A stretch of DNA of 15,158 nucleotides from Cacconaster sp045617505 (GTDB lineage: Bacteria > Bacteroidota > Bacteroidia > Bacteroidales > UBA932), in the NCBI GenBank assembly GCA_045617505.1, contig JAZLIS010000080.1, positions 1 through 15,158 of the forward strand, given 5' to 3'. Below the pieces are notes generated by a model, which did no database searches, was not told the DNA's origin, and saw only the letters and a program-made list of their open reading frames with translations. The translations under genes were made by a program, and so were the position numbers. Below, piece after piece: positions 6,285 through 12,865 of the stretch (positions are counted from its first letter, which is position 1; each line of letters opens with the position of its first letter).

Positions 6285-7942
6285 TATTCTCGATGAATGG
6301 GGTGAACAAGATTCTTCCCCACAACAACAAGGTGATACTGAAGGACATCTACCTTTCCTTCTTCTATGGCGCAAAAATCGGCATCATCGGTCTGAACGGC
6401 GCCGGCAAATCGACGGTGATGAAAATCATCGCCGGCATCGAGCAGCCCACAAGCGGTGAGGTGGTCTTCGCCCCCGGATATACCGTCGGATACCTTGAAC
6501 AGGAGCCTAAACTCGATTACTCGAAGACGGTTGTCGAAGTGGTGCGGGAAGGGGTTCAGAAGACAATGGACCTCCTCGCTGAATATGAAGAGATAGGCAA
6601 CAGATTCCTTGAGCCGATGGACGATGACACGATGAACGCCTTGATTGAAAGGCAGGGGGAACTGACCGACGAAATCGAGGCTGTCGGCGGATGGGACATA
6701 GATTCAAAACTGGAAAGGGCTATGGATGCCTTGCAATGCCCTGACAGCGACGCTTCCGTGGCTACCTTGAGCGGTGGGGAACGGAGGCGGGTGGCCCTGT
6801 GCCGCCTTCTTCTGCAGGAGCCGGATGTCCTTCTTCTGGACGAACCGACGAACCACCTGGACACCGAATCGATTCAGTGGCTGGAAGCGCATCTCCAGCA
6901 GTACAAGGGTACTGTCATAGCAGTTACTCACGACAGATATTTCCTTGACAACGTGGCAGGCTGGATTCTGGAACTTGACCGCGGTGAGGGTATTCCCTGG
7001 AAAGGAAACTACTCTTCCTGGCTGGAGCAGAAGAGCGCCCGTCTGGCTATGGAGGAGAAACAGGAAAGCCGTCGCAGAAAGACTTTGGAAAGGGAATTGG
7101 AGTGGGTGAGAATGGCTCCCAAGGCCCGCCAGGCCAAGAGCAAGGCCCGTCTGGGAGCATACGAGAAGTTGCTCAACGAGGATGGCAGGCAGAAGGAGGA
7201 ACGGCTGGAAATCTTTATCCCTGCAGGGCCCCGTCTGGGTAACAAGGTCATCGAGTGCAGCGGAGTGAGCAAATCCTATGGAGACAGGCTTCTGTTCGAG
7301 GATTTGAATTTCAAGCTGCCTCCTGCCGGTATTGTTGGAGTCATCGGTCCAAATGGGGCCGGCAAGACCACTCTCTTCAGGCTGATTATGGGTTACGAGA
7401 AGCCGGACTGTGGGGAATTTTCGATAGGGGAGACAGTGAAAATCGCCTATATCGACCAACGGCACAAGAAGATAGACCCCGACTTGACTGTATATCAGAC
7501 AATAGCGTCCAATTCCGAGTTCGTCAGGCTCGGAAACCGGGAAATAAATGCACGTGCCTATATCTCCCGTTTCAACTTTTCCGGGGCGGATCAGGAGAAG
7601 AAATGCGGCATTCTCTCAGGCGGTGAGAGGAACAGGCTTCATCTTGCCCTCACACTGAAGGAGGAGGCCAATGTCCTGCTGCTCGACGAGCCGACCAATG
7701 ACGTGGACGTGAATACAATCCGTGCCCTCGAAGAGGGGCTGGAGAACTTTGCCGGGTGTGCCGTGGTCGTTTCCCACGACCGATGGTTCCTTGACCGTAT
7801 CGCCACCCATATCCTCGCTTTCGAGGGGGATTCCAAGGTTTATTTCTTTGAAGGAGCCTACAGCGAGTACGAAGCCAACAAGAAGATGCGGCTGGGAAAT
7901 ACCGAACCGCACCGTTTCAAGTACCGCAAATTGAAAGATTAA
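6266..7942 (+). CDS. ettA: ABC-F ATPase, EttA type (energy-dependent translational throttle)
   Basis: A 558-residue protein with two ABC ATPase domains and no membrane segments. Domain 1 has Walker A GLNGAGKS (42-49), signature LSGGE (168-172) and Walker B LLLDEPTNHLD with D192/E193. Domain 2 has GPNGAGKT (361-368), LSGGE (450-454) and LLLDEPTNDVD with D474/E475. The start (FSMNGVNKILP followed by SFFYGAKIGIIGLNGAGKS), the basic inter-domain linker (MAPKARQAKSKARL) and the C-terminal RFKYRKLKD all resemble EttA rather than Uup or antibiotic-resistance ABC-F proteins. EttA binds the ribosomal E site and gates the first elongation step according to the ATP/ADP ratio. The ATG at 6266 lies inside the kinase-like gene. 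The stop abuts the convergent lipoprotein gene with no terminator visible. Confidence 0.93.
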   Translation: MADEKIIFSMNGVNKILPHNNKVILKDIYLSFFYGAKIGIIGLNGAGKSTVMKIIAGIEQPTSGEVVFAPGYTVGYLEQEPKLDYSKTVVEVVREGVQKTMDLLAEYEEIGNRFLEPMDDDTMNALIERQGELTDEIEAVGGWDIDSKLERAMDALQCPDSDASVATLSGGERRRVALCRLLLQEPDVLLLDEPTNHLDTESIQWLEAHLQQYKGTVIAVTHDRYFLDNVAGWILELDRGEGIPWKGNYSSWLEQKSARLAMEEKQESRRRKTLERELEWVRMAPKARQAKSKARLGAYEKLLNEDGRQKEERLEIFIPAGPRLGNKVIECSGVSKSYGDRLLFEDLNFKLPPAGIVGVIGPNGAGKTTLFRLIMGYEKPDCGEFSIGETVKIAYIDQRHKKIDPDLTVYQTIASNSEFVRLGNREINARAYISRFNFSGADQEKKCGILSGGERNRLHLALTLKEEANVLLLDEPTNDVDVNTIRALEEGLENFAGCAVVVSHDRWFLDRIATHILAFEGDSKVYFFEGAYSEYEANKKMRLGNTEPHRFKYRKLKD

Positions 7943-8992
7943 TTACTGCACAGAATAGGCCGTTATGCTCAGAAGGGAAGTGGTGTCATAACGCTTATCC
8001 AGGGTGCCGGTGACGGTAATATATTTTCCCACTACGGAATCGAAGGCGAGATCCTGTTTCTGCTGTGTGTTCCTGAGTTCTATGGGAAGCACGGTATCCA
8101 GAGTGTATTCCCCGTCGTGGTCTGACAGAACGATGTTGGAACTTACGGCGGCTTCTTCGATTATCTTGTTGCCGCTGACCACTCCCACGACCTTTCCGCG
8201 CACTGTCACACTGAGCCCCCAGGGCATAAGTTTCGCCTCTTCAACGTTCAGGACCGGGATGCTGCCGACATTCTGAACGTCTTCAACCTCGCTTACCGAT
8301 TCATCGAGGGATATCGAAATATCTACACTTCCTCTGTCAATGGGGGCATCTATCTTCAGATGTCGGATTTCACCCGCGATGAGTTCCTTGCTGAAGAGGT
8401 AGTTCCCATCCACGGTAAAGTAAATGGTTCCGCTTTCGAAATAGGCTATCTCAGTACCGGAGCAGGAGAAAGGGTACTCAATCCTGCCGTAGGCTGTAAT
8501 TATTATCGGAGTGCTTCCGGAGTACCTCTCTGTAAATTCGGGTGAGAACGTGAACTTGACACCGGAATTCATCATCTTGCACACGAGATTCACACTTGTT
8601 TTCTCTCCTGAGGAGACAGCGACCGAGACTTTGTCACCATATACCGGAGTTGACATCGCAGGCATTGCCGTGTTGTCGGAGCGGACAATGACAAGACATC
8701 GTCCCGCCTTGACTTTAATCTCCTCCGGTCTGTTTCCGAACCTGCCGCAGTAGAAGGTGTCCGCTGCCGGTTCCCGGTTTTCTTTTTCCGTGCGTACAAC
8801 CGTAAGGAAAAAATCGTCCGGATTCAATCCGGATGCCTTTGTGCCGGTGAAGTTAAGGATAATCGCCGCGTCCGGCCCGTCATCACCGCTGTTATTCTGC
8901 TTTTCAGGCAACCAGTTGCAGGAAACGGCAATGATGGCCGCAATCATCAGATTGATGGAGGCAATACTCTCCATCATCACTTTTCTTTTCAT
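7943..8992 (-). CDS. DUF4493-like lipoprotein with a C-terminal OB-like domain
   Basis: A 349-residue predicted lipoprotein. The N-terminus is MKRKVMMESIASINLMIAAI and the lipobox is IAVSC with C25. A Ser/Asn/Asp-rich linker follows. Then comes a beta-rich region resembling DUF4493: NPDDFFLTVVRTEKEN, FGNRPEEIKVKAGRCLVIV and TSVNLVCKMMNSGVKFTFSP. From about residue 244 a second domain, VRGKVVGVVSGNKI to YITVTGTLDKRYDT, resembles the OB-fold (DUF6359-like) modules of Bacteroidales surface proteins. The ATG at 8992 is preferred over the upstream ATG at 9037, because it gives a proper signal peptide and has AAAGGAGGT six bases before it. It is likely anchored in the outer membrane; ligand unknown. 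The gene lies between two unrelated transcription units: convergent with ettA, and downstream of the ptb terminator. Confidence 0.75.
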   Translation of the reverse strand: MKRKVMMESIASINLMIAAIIAVSCNWLPEKQNNSGDDGPDAAIILNFTGTKASGLNPDDFFLTVVRTEKENREPAADTFYCGRFGNRPEEIKVKAGRCLVIVRSDNTAMPAMSTPVYGDKVSVAVSSGEKTSVNLVCKMMNSGVKFTFSPEFTERYSGSTPIIITAYGRIEYPFSCSGTEIAYFESGTIYFTVDGNYLFSKELIAGEIRHLKIDAPIDRGSVDISISLDESVSEVEDVQNVGSIPVLNVEEAKLMPWGLSVTVRGKVVGVVSGNKIIEEAAVSSNIVLSDHDGEYTLDTVLPIELRNTQQKQDLAFDSVVGKYITVTGTLDKRYDTTSLLSITAYSVQ

Positions 8993-8998
8993 AATTTT

Positions 8999-9007
8999 AC
9001 CTCCTTT
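8999..9007 (-). promoter_or_regulatory. Strong Shine-Dalgarno of the DUF4493-type lipoprotein
   Basis: The minus strand reads AAAGGAGGTAAAATTATG, giving nine matches to the anti-SD complement with a 6-base spacer. It is one of only three strong SDs in the window and it fixes the start codon at 8992. Confidence 0.8.
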
Positions 9008-9085
9008 GTTTGGTTTAACGTTGTCGGTAAATATCAAACAAATTCCGGTAATAAAAAAGAGAAGGATGAAATTTACTTTTTGTTG

Positions 9086-9115
9086 AAAAAAAAAGCCCGT
9101 TTGACGGGCTTTTTT
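9086..9115 (-). terminator. Intrinsic terminator of the ackA-ptb operon
   Basis: GCCCGT (9095-9100), loop TTG, ACGGGC (9104-9109), flanked by a run of nine A on the left and six T on the right. On the minus strand this reads as a hairpin followed by nine U, seven bases beyond the ptb stop. The symmetry means it could also stop plus-strand RNA, but its orientation fits ptb. Confidence 0.9.
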
Positions 9116-9122
9116 AAAAAAA

Positions 9123-10028
9123 CTATTTGGCTGTCAGTGCTGCCAGAGCGATGGAATTCAGTTTTGTGTCGATGCTGTCGGCACGGCTTGAAAGCACGCA
9201 GGGGGCCATTGCGCCGGCAACGATGGCGGCTTGATGGGTATCCTTGCAGAGTTGCGAATTGGTCTTGTAGAAAACGTTGGCTGACTCGATGTTGGGGAAT
9301 ACCAGACAGTCGGCGTCTCCGGCAACGGTGCTTCTCAGCTTCTTGATTGCAGCCGCCTCTGAGCTGAGGGCAACGTCAATTGCGAGAGGTCCGTCGATGG
9401 TGCAGCCGGGAATTTGACCGCGATCTCCCATCTTGGCCAGAAGCGCCGCCTCGATGCAGGCCGGCATAGTCTCCATCATCTGTTCGGTGGCGGCGATGGC
9501 TGCAACCTTCGGGCACTCGATGTTGAATGCGTGAGCTGTGTTCACAAGATATTTCGTAATGGCGACTTTCTGCTTGAAATCAGGAGCGGGGATGACGGCC
9601 ATGTCACCGAATATCATCATCTTGTGATAATTGGGGTTTTCAATCACGGATACGTGGCTCAGGACAGCCTTGGGGGGCAGAAGTCCGGCTTCCTTGTTAA
9701 GGATGGCACGCATATATTTGTCAGTGCTGCAGAGGCCTTTCATAAGGATGTCTCCCTGTCCCTCGCGTACCATCAGCACGGCCTGGGCTACAGCCTTTAG
9801 CTCTACTTTATTGTCTATGATGGTGAACAGTGTGGGGTCGATGCCTTCTTTTGAGCATACCTCAAGAATTTTGTCCTTGTCGCCCACGAGGGTTCCTTCG
9901 ACGATGCCTATCTGGACGGCCTTGCTGACAGCGGTGATGGTGTGGTCATCGACTGCCCAGGCTGCCACAAGTCTTTTTTTCTCTTTCGAGCGCAGATGCT
10001 CGAATACTTCTTCGAAATGCTTTATCAT
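9123..10028 (-). CDS. ptb: Phosphate acyltransferase (Ptb/Pta family)
   Basis: A 301-residue member of the phosphate acetyl/butyryltransferase family (PF01515). Features include RLVAAWAVDDHTITAVSKAV near the N-terminus, EGTLVGDKDKI, GQGDILMKGLCSTDKYMRAI, SVIENPNYHKMMIFGDMAVI and a Gly-rich C-terminal half with IDGPLAIDVALSSEAA and DCLVFPNIESANVFYK. Length and motif spacing fit phosphate butyryltransferase-like enzymes better than classical Pta (about 330 residues or more). The reaction converts acyl-CoA and phosphate to acyl-phosphate and CoA. It follows ackA on the same strand after a 173-base gap containing a structured element; no -7 box was seen in that gap, so it is probably transcribed from the ackA promoter. 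The acyl chain used (acetyl, propionyl, butyryl) is unresolved. Confidence 0.85.
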   Translation of the reverse strand: MIKHFEEVFEHLRSKEKKRLVAAWAVDDHTITAVSKAVQIGIVEGTLVGDKDKILEVCSKEGIDPTLFTIIDNKVELKAVAQAVLMVREGQGDILMKGLCSTDKYMRAILNKEAGLLPPKAVLSHVSVIENPNYHKMMIFGDMAVIPAPDFKQKVAITKYLVNTAHAFNIECPKVAAIAATEQMMETMPACIEAALLAKMGDRGQIPGCTIDGPLAIDVALSSEAAAIKKLRSTVAGDADCLVFPNIESANVFYKTNSQLCKDTHQAAIVAGAMAPCVLSSRADSIDTKLNSIALAALTAK

Positions 10029-10074
10029 AGTTTTATGTTTTATTTGGTTCGCGGTTAATTTTATTTTTGCCGTT

Positions 10075-10204
10075 TGATGCTCCTGTCTGTCACCAATTCG
10101 GACTTCGCTTCGCTCATCCCTCCCACAGCGCTACGCTTGTGGGCCCCTCCCGCTATCAAGCGCGGGTGCTTAGGTCCTCATTCAGTGACAGACAATCCGC
10201 ATCA
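10075..10204 (-). repeat. Structured palindromic element between ackA and ptb (REP/MITE-like or structured RNA)
   Basis: The outer arms pair exactly: TGTCTGTCAC (10084-10093) with GTGACAGACA (10185-10194). After a short internal loop they extend through TGATGC (10075-10080) with GCATCA (10199-10204), which includes the ackA stop codon. Inside, GGAC (10100-10103) can pair with GTCC (10174-10177). Two further hairpins stand side by side: CCCACA/TGTGGG (10122-10127/10138-10143, with an inner GCG-CTA-CGC) and CCCGC/GCGGG (10149-10153/10162-10166). The result resembles a multibranched fold. No T-run follows. It could be a small non-autonomous repeat, a BIME-like element, or an intra-operonic RNA that tunes ptb expression. 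No second copy was seen in the window. Confidence 0.6.
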
Positions 10205-11410
10205 GCGGCAGACTATATTCATCGTGTCGCGGGCGATGACCAGTTCTTCGTCGGTAGTCACCGCAACCACCTTCACCTTTGAGCCGGGACGGGAGAGAAC
10301 TACGTCCCTGCCCATATTCTCGGCATTGGCCTTCTCGTCGAAATCTATGCCCAGCCACTCCATATCCTTGCAGATGGCCTCACGTACGGGGATTGAGTTC
10401 TCCCCGATTCCTCCGGTGAAGACAACCATATCGACTCCGTTCATCGCGGCGGCGTAGGCACCGATGTATTTCTTAATGCCGTATGCAAGCACCTTCTTGG
10501 CCAGCAGGGCTCTAGGGTTTCCGTTTGAGGCGGCCTCCATAAGGTCGCGGCAGTCGGACGAGAGACCGCTGATACCGATAAGGCCGCTCTCCTTGTTGAG
10601 GACCTTGTTGATGCCCGCCGCGTCAAGACCTTCCTTCTCCTGAAGGTAGATGATGGCGCCGGCATCCAGATTACCGCATCTTGTACCCATCGTCACGCCT
10701 TCCACGGGAGTGAATCCCATCGAAGTGTCAACGCTCTTTCCGTTCACAACGGCCGTGATGGAACTGCCGTTTCCAAGGTGGCAGGTGATTATCTTCGAAT
10801 TGTTGATGTCCATCCCGACAAAGTCGCAGGCCTTCTTCGCCACGTATTTATGGCTTGTGCCGTGGAATCCGTAACGGCGGATTCTATATTTGTCATAATA
10901 TTTGGATGGGATGGAATAGGTATATGCGTAGTCAGGCATTGTCTGATGGAAGGAGGTGTCAAAGACCGCAACCTGTGGTATGCCTGGCATAAGCTTTTTC
11001 ACAGCCTTGATACCAAGCAGGTTGGCCGGGTTGTGAAGGGGGGCCAGGTCGCAGCACTGACTGATTTTGTCAATCACTTCAGGGGTGACAAGCACGCTTT
11101 CGGAGAAGAATTCGCCTCCGTGCGCAACTCTGTGTCCGACTGCCTCGATGTCAGCAAGGGATTTGATTGCCCCTAGTTTGGGGTCAGTCAGGAGGGCGAG
11201 AACCTTTCCAATTCCGGCAGTATGGTCCGGAACGGGCTCCTCCACCGTGTATTTGTCTTTACCGGTTACTCTGTGTGTTATGGAACCGACCGGGTCGCCG
11301 ATTCTCTCCACAAGACCTTTGGCAATCAGTGAACTTTCATTATCGCTCTTCATATCAAGGACTTGATATTTAAGGGAAGAGCTTCCGCAATTGAGAACAA
11401 GAACTATCAT
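10202..11410 (-). CDS. ackA: Acetate kinase
   Basis: A 402-residue acetokinase with all the known active-site residues: N7 in LVLNCGSSSLKY, R94 in GHRVAHGG, D151 in FDTSFHQTMP, H183 in RYGFHGTSH, R244 in MGTRCGN and E388 in TTDEELVIA. The phosphate-binding HLGNGSSI (211-218) and GGIGEN (333-338) loops are intact. It converts acyl-phosphate and ADP to carboxylate and ATP. The overall sequence is clearly acetate kinase rather than butyrate kinase, which begins differently and is about 355 residues. It is the first gene of a minus-strand operon with ptb and is divergent from the GSCFA gene. No SD; the leader is predicted at about 11 bases. Confidence 0.95.
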   Translation of the reverse strand: MIVLVLNCGSSSLKYQVLDMKSDNESSLIAKGLVERIGDPVGSITHRVTGKDKYTVEEPVPDHTAGIGKVLALLTDPKLGAIKSLADIEAVGHRVAHGGEFFSESVLVTPEVIDKISQCCDLAPLHNPANLLGIKAVKKLMPGIPQVAVFDTSFHQTMPDYAYTYSIPSKYYDKYRIRRYGFHGTSHKYVAKKACDFVGMDINNSKIITCHLGNGSSITAVVNGKSVDTSMGFTPVEGVTMGTRCGNLDAGAIIYLQEKEGLDAAGINKVLNKESGLIGISGLSSDCRDLMEAASNGNPRALLAKKVLAYGIKKYIGAYAAAMNGVDMVVFTGGIGENSIPVREAICKDMEWLGIDFDEKANAENMGRDVVLSRPGSKVKVVAVTTDEELVIARDTMNIVCR

Positions 11411-11426
11411 TTCGTCAAAATTTTCC

Positions 11427-11434
11427 CAAATTTA
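11427..11434 (-). promoter_or_regulatory. -7 box (TAAATTTG) of ackA-ptb
   Basis: An exact TAnnTTTG match on the minus strand, 16 bases before the ackA ATG at 11410. The predicted leader is only about 11 bases. No clear -33 TTTG was found. Confidence 0.6.
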
Positions 11435-11457
11435 CACAAAATCCCTCTATTTTTCAG

Positions 11458-11465
11458 TATTTTTG
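11458..11465 (+). promoter_or_regulatory. -7 box (TATTTTTG) of the GSCFA gene
   Basis: TATTTTTG matches TAnnTTTG exactly and ends 10 bases before the ATG at 11476, predicting a nearly leaderless mRNA. It is divergent from the ackA box, 23 bases away. Confidence 0.5.
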
Positions 11466-11475
11466 TTGAAATAGT

Positions 11476-12345
11476 ATGGCAATGAAATTCACTACCCCGG
11501 TATCAGCGGAGCGCCTTTCCACGGAACTGACCCTCACGGACAGGATAATGGTCCTGGGCAGCTGTTTTGCGGACAATATCGGGCAGAGGATGTCCGATTC
11601 CGGATTCAACGTATGTGTCAATCCGTTCGGGACTCTCTACAATCCAGCAAGCATAGCCTCCTCAATAGACCGCCTGACAAGCGGCGCACCCTTTACGACG
11701 GGGGATTGTGTTGAGATGGGTGCCGGGGCGGGGAAAATCTGCTCCTTCGAGCACCATACCTCTTTTGCAAAGGCCGATGCGGAGGAGTTCCTGAAGGTGG
11801 CAAACTCCTCTCTCCGGGAGGCCTCGTCTTTCTGGAAAAGCTGCAACAAGGTGCTGATAACTTTCGGAACGGCGATGGTTTGGCGGCACGACGGCAGAGT
11901 GGTCTCCAACTGTCTGAAGCGCCCCGCCGGTGAATTCACGCACGATATGCTCTCTCTTGAGGAGATTGCCCTCTGCATTGAAAGAATCACCGCGGCAGCC
12001 TCCCAAGGAAAGAAGTTCATCTTCACGGTTTCACCCATACGTCATCCGGGAGATGGAGTCCGAGGAAACACCCTTTCCAAGGCTTCTCTTCATCTGGCTC
12101 TGGGGCGCACCGGGTTCGACTATTTCCCGGCATACGAGATTATGATGGACGAACTTCGGGATTACCGTTTCTATGCGGAGGATCTTCTCCATCCGAGCCG
12201 TCAGGCCGTGGAGTATATCTATGAGAAATTCAGGGATGCGGCATTCAGGAAGTGCGACCTTGAACAAATCGCTTCCAACGAGAAGCGCGCAATTGCGGCC
12301 CGTCACATAAGTAGCGGCGGGGCGCTACCGTCTATTCCTGGGTAA
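11476..12345 (+). CDS. GSCFA-domain protein (SGNH-hydrolase-like), C-terminus apparently clipped
   Basis: A 289-residue protein with the family signature GSCFA at residues 28-32, followed by NIGQRMSDSGFNVCVNPFGT and the conserved LYNPASIASSIDRL. The middle carries LITFGTAMVWRH, and later FIFTVSPIRH and NTLSKASLHLAL. Near the C-terminus DLLHPSRQAVEYIYEKF supplies the probable catalytic Asp/His pair, with the Ser of GSCFA as the likely nucleophile. The family is nearly confined to Bacteroidota and related bacteria; its substrate is unknown, though esterase activity is suggested by the fold. Relatives I know run to about 320 residues. Here the sequence becomes unfamiliar after about residue 275 (AIAARH) and ends in SSGGALPSIPG, just where the BT4734-type remnant begins. 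The active site is complete, so it may still work. Confidence 0.85.
   Translation: MAMKFTTPVSAERLSTELTLTDRIMVLGSCFADNIGQRMSDSGFNVCVNPFGTLYNPASIASSIDRLTSGAPFTTGDCVEMGAGAGKICSFEHHTSFAKADAEEFLKVANSSLREASSFWKSCNKVLITFGTAMVWRHDGRVVSNCLKRPAGEFTHDMLSLEEIALCIERITAAASQGKKFIFTVSPIRHPGDGVRGNTLSKASLHLALGRTGFDYFPAYEIMMDELRDYRFYAEDLLHPSRQAVEYIYEKFRDAAFRKCDLEQIASNEKRAIAARHISSGGALPSIPG
12311..12328. repeat. Short perfect inverted repeat at the GSCFA/remnant junction
   Basis: GTAGCG (12311-12316), a 6-base loop GCGGGG, then CGCTAC (12323-12328). It lies exactly where the GSCFA protein loses family similarity and the remnant frame opens, so it may mark a rearrangement end point. A 6-bp arm can also occur by chance. 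Confidence 0.4.
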
Positions 12346-12748
12346 GCCACCGCTGCATCCCGTACCACAAGAAGACCAAAAAGCTCACCTTCCTCAAGAA
12401 AGAGGCAGCCCACTTCGACCATCTTGAAGACGTCGAGACCCTGTTCAACAGCCTCATTCAGGACAACAACCTCGAAACGATGCTGCTGTTCCGCAGTCCG
12501 TCAGGCCACGGACTCAAATGGATTGTCCCCGTCACCGATGCCACCATTCCGCACCTTCTTCCAGAGCGCAAGGGATGCCGGAATCAGCATCTCCGTTCCC
12601 TCGTTTCCCTCAAAAACCTCACAAACCTCAAATCCCTCAATCCCTGCAATACGACGATTGGAAGAAAAGGGTAAATCGGGACTTCACACCCGACGAACTG
12701 ATTCGTGACATTATGGCCCGGGCTGCGGCCGAAGAGGAGGGTGCATAA
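12315..12748 (+). pseudogene. Frameshifted remnant of a BT4734/VirE N-domain protein
   Basis: Frame 12315-12663 encodes TYR-like debris, then KLTFLKKEAAHFDHLEDVET, then LETMLLFRSPSGHGLKWIVP. The motif SPSGHGLKW is diagnostic of the BT4734-like/VirE N-terminal (archaeo-eukaryotic primase-like) domain found on Bacteroidales phages, integrative elements and transposons. The domain start is missing: a stop at 12312 precedes it and no start codon is apparent. Similarity ends near residue PHLLPERKG. A C- and A-rich low-complexity stretch (about 12590-12650) follows. The natural continuation then appears in another frame, YDDWKKRVNRDFTPDELIRD to a stop at 12746-12748, which reads like a genuine protein end. 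The gene has therefore lost its 5' part and its core, and carries a frameshift. It probably marks an old mobile element beside the restriction gene. Confidence 0.7.
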
Positions 12749-12838
12749 AAAAAATATTTTCAAAAAAATCTCTTGAATGCCGGTAGCAGGCTCACATTTA
12801 TTTTTCCCTCTGTTGCCAACTTGCCGGAAAACTTTTCG

Positions 12839-12846
12839 TAAATTTG
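12839..12846 (+). promoter_or_regulatory. -7 box (TAAATTTG) of the restriction-modification gene
   Basis: An exact TAnnTTTG match 19 bases before the ATG at 12866, predicting a leader of about 14 bases. TTG triplets upstream (12813, 12821) are not at the usual 19-20 base spacing. Confidence 0.6.
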
Positions 12847-12865
12847 CTTCTCCAAGGGAATCGTT

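Noticed and set aside
6704..7465. 253-residue minus-strand open frame opposite ettA
   Set aside because: Antisense to strongly conserved ABC-F motifs, with no family resemblance; a shadow frame.
8993..9037. Upstream ATG of the lipoprotein gene at 9037
   Set aside because: It would put a polar segment before the signal peptide; the ATG at 8992 has a strong SD and a proper lipoprotein signal.
10084..10194. The ackA-ptb palindrome as a transcription terminator
   Set aside because: No U-run follows on either strand, and ptb downstream has no visible promoter of its own.
10202..11410. Butyrate kinase assignment, suggested by the ptb neighbour
   Set aside because: The sequence has the acetate-kinase N-terminus NCGSSSLKY, all six AckA active-site residues and AckA length.
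12480..12674. The BT4734-type frame as an intact small gene starting at the ATG at 12480
   Set aside because: That ATG is in the middle of the conserved domain, no SD or promoter precedes it, and the native-looking C-terminus lies in a different frame.
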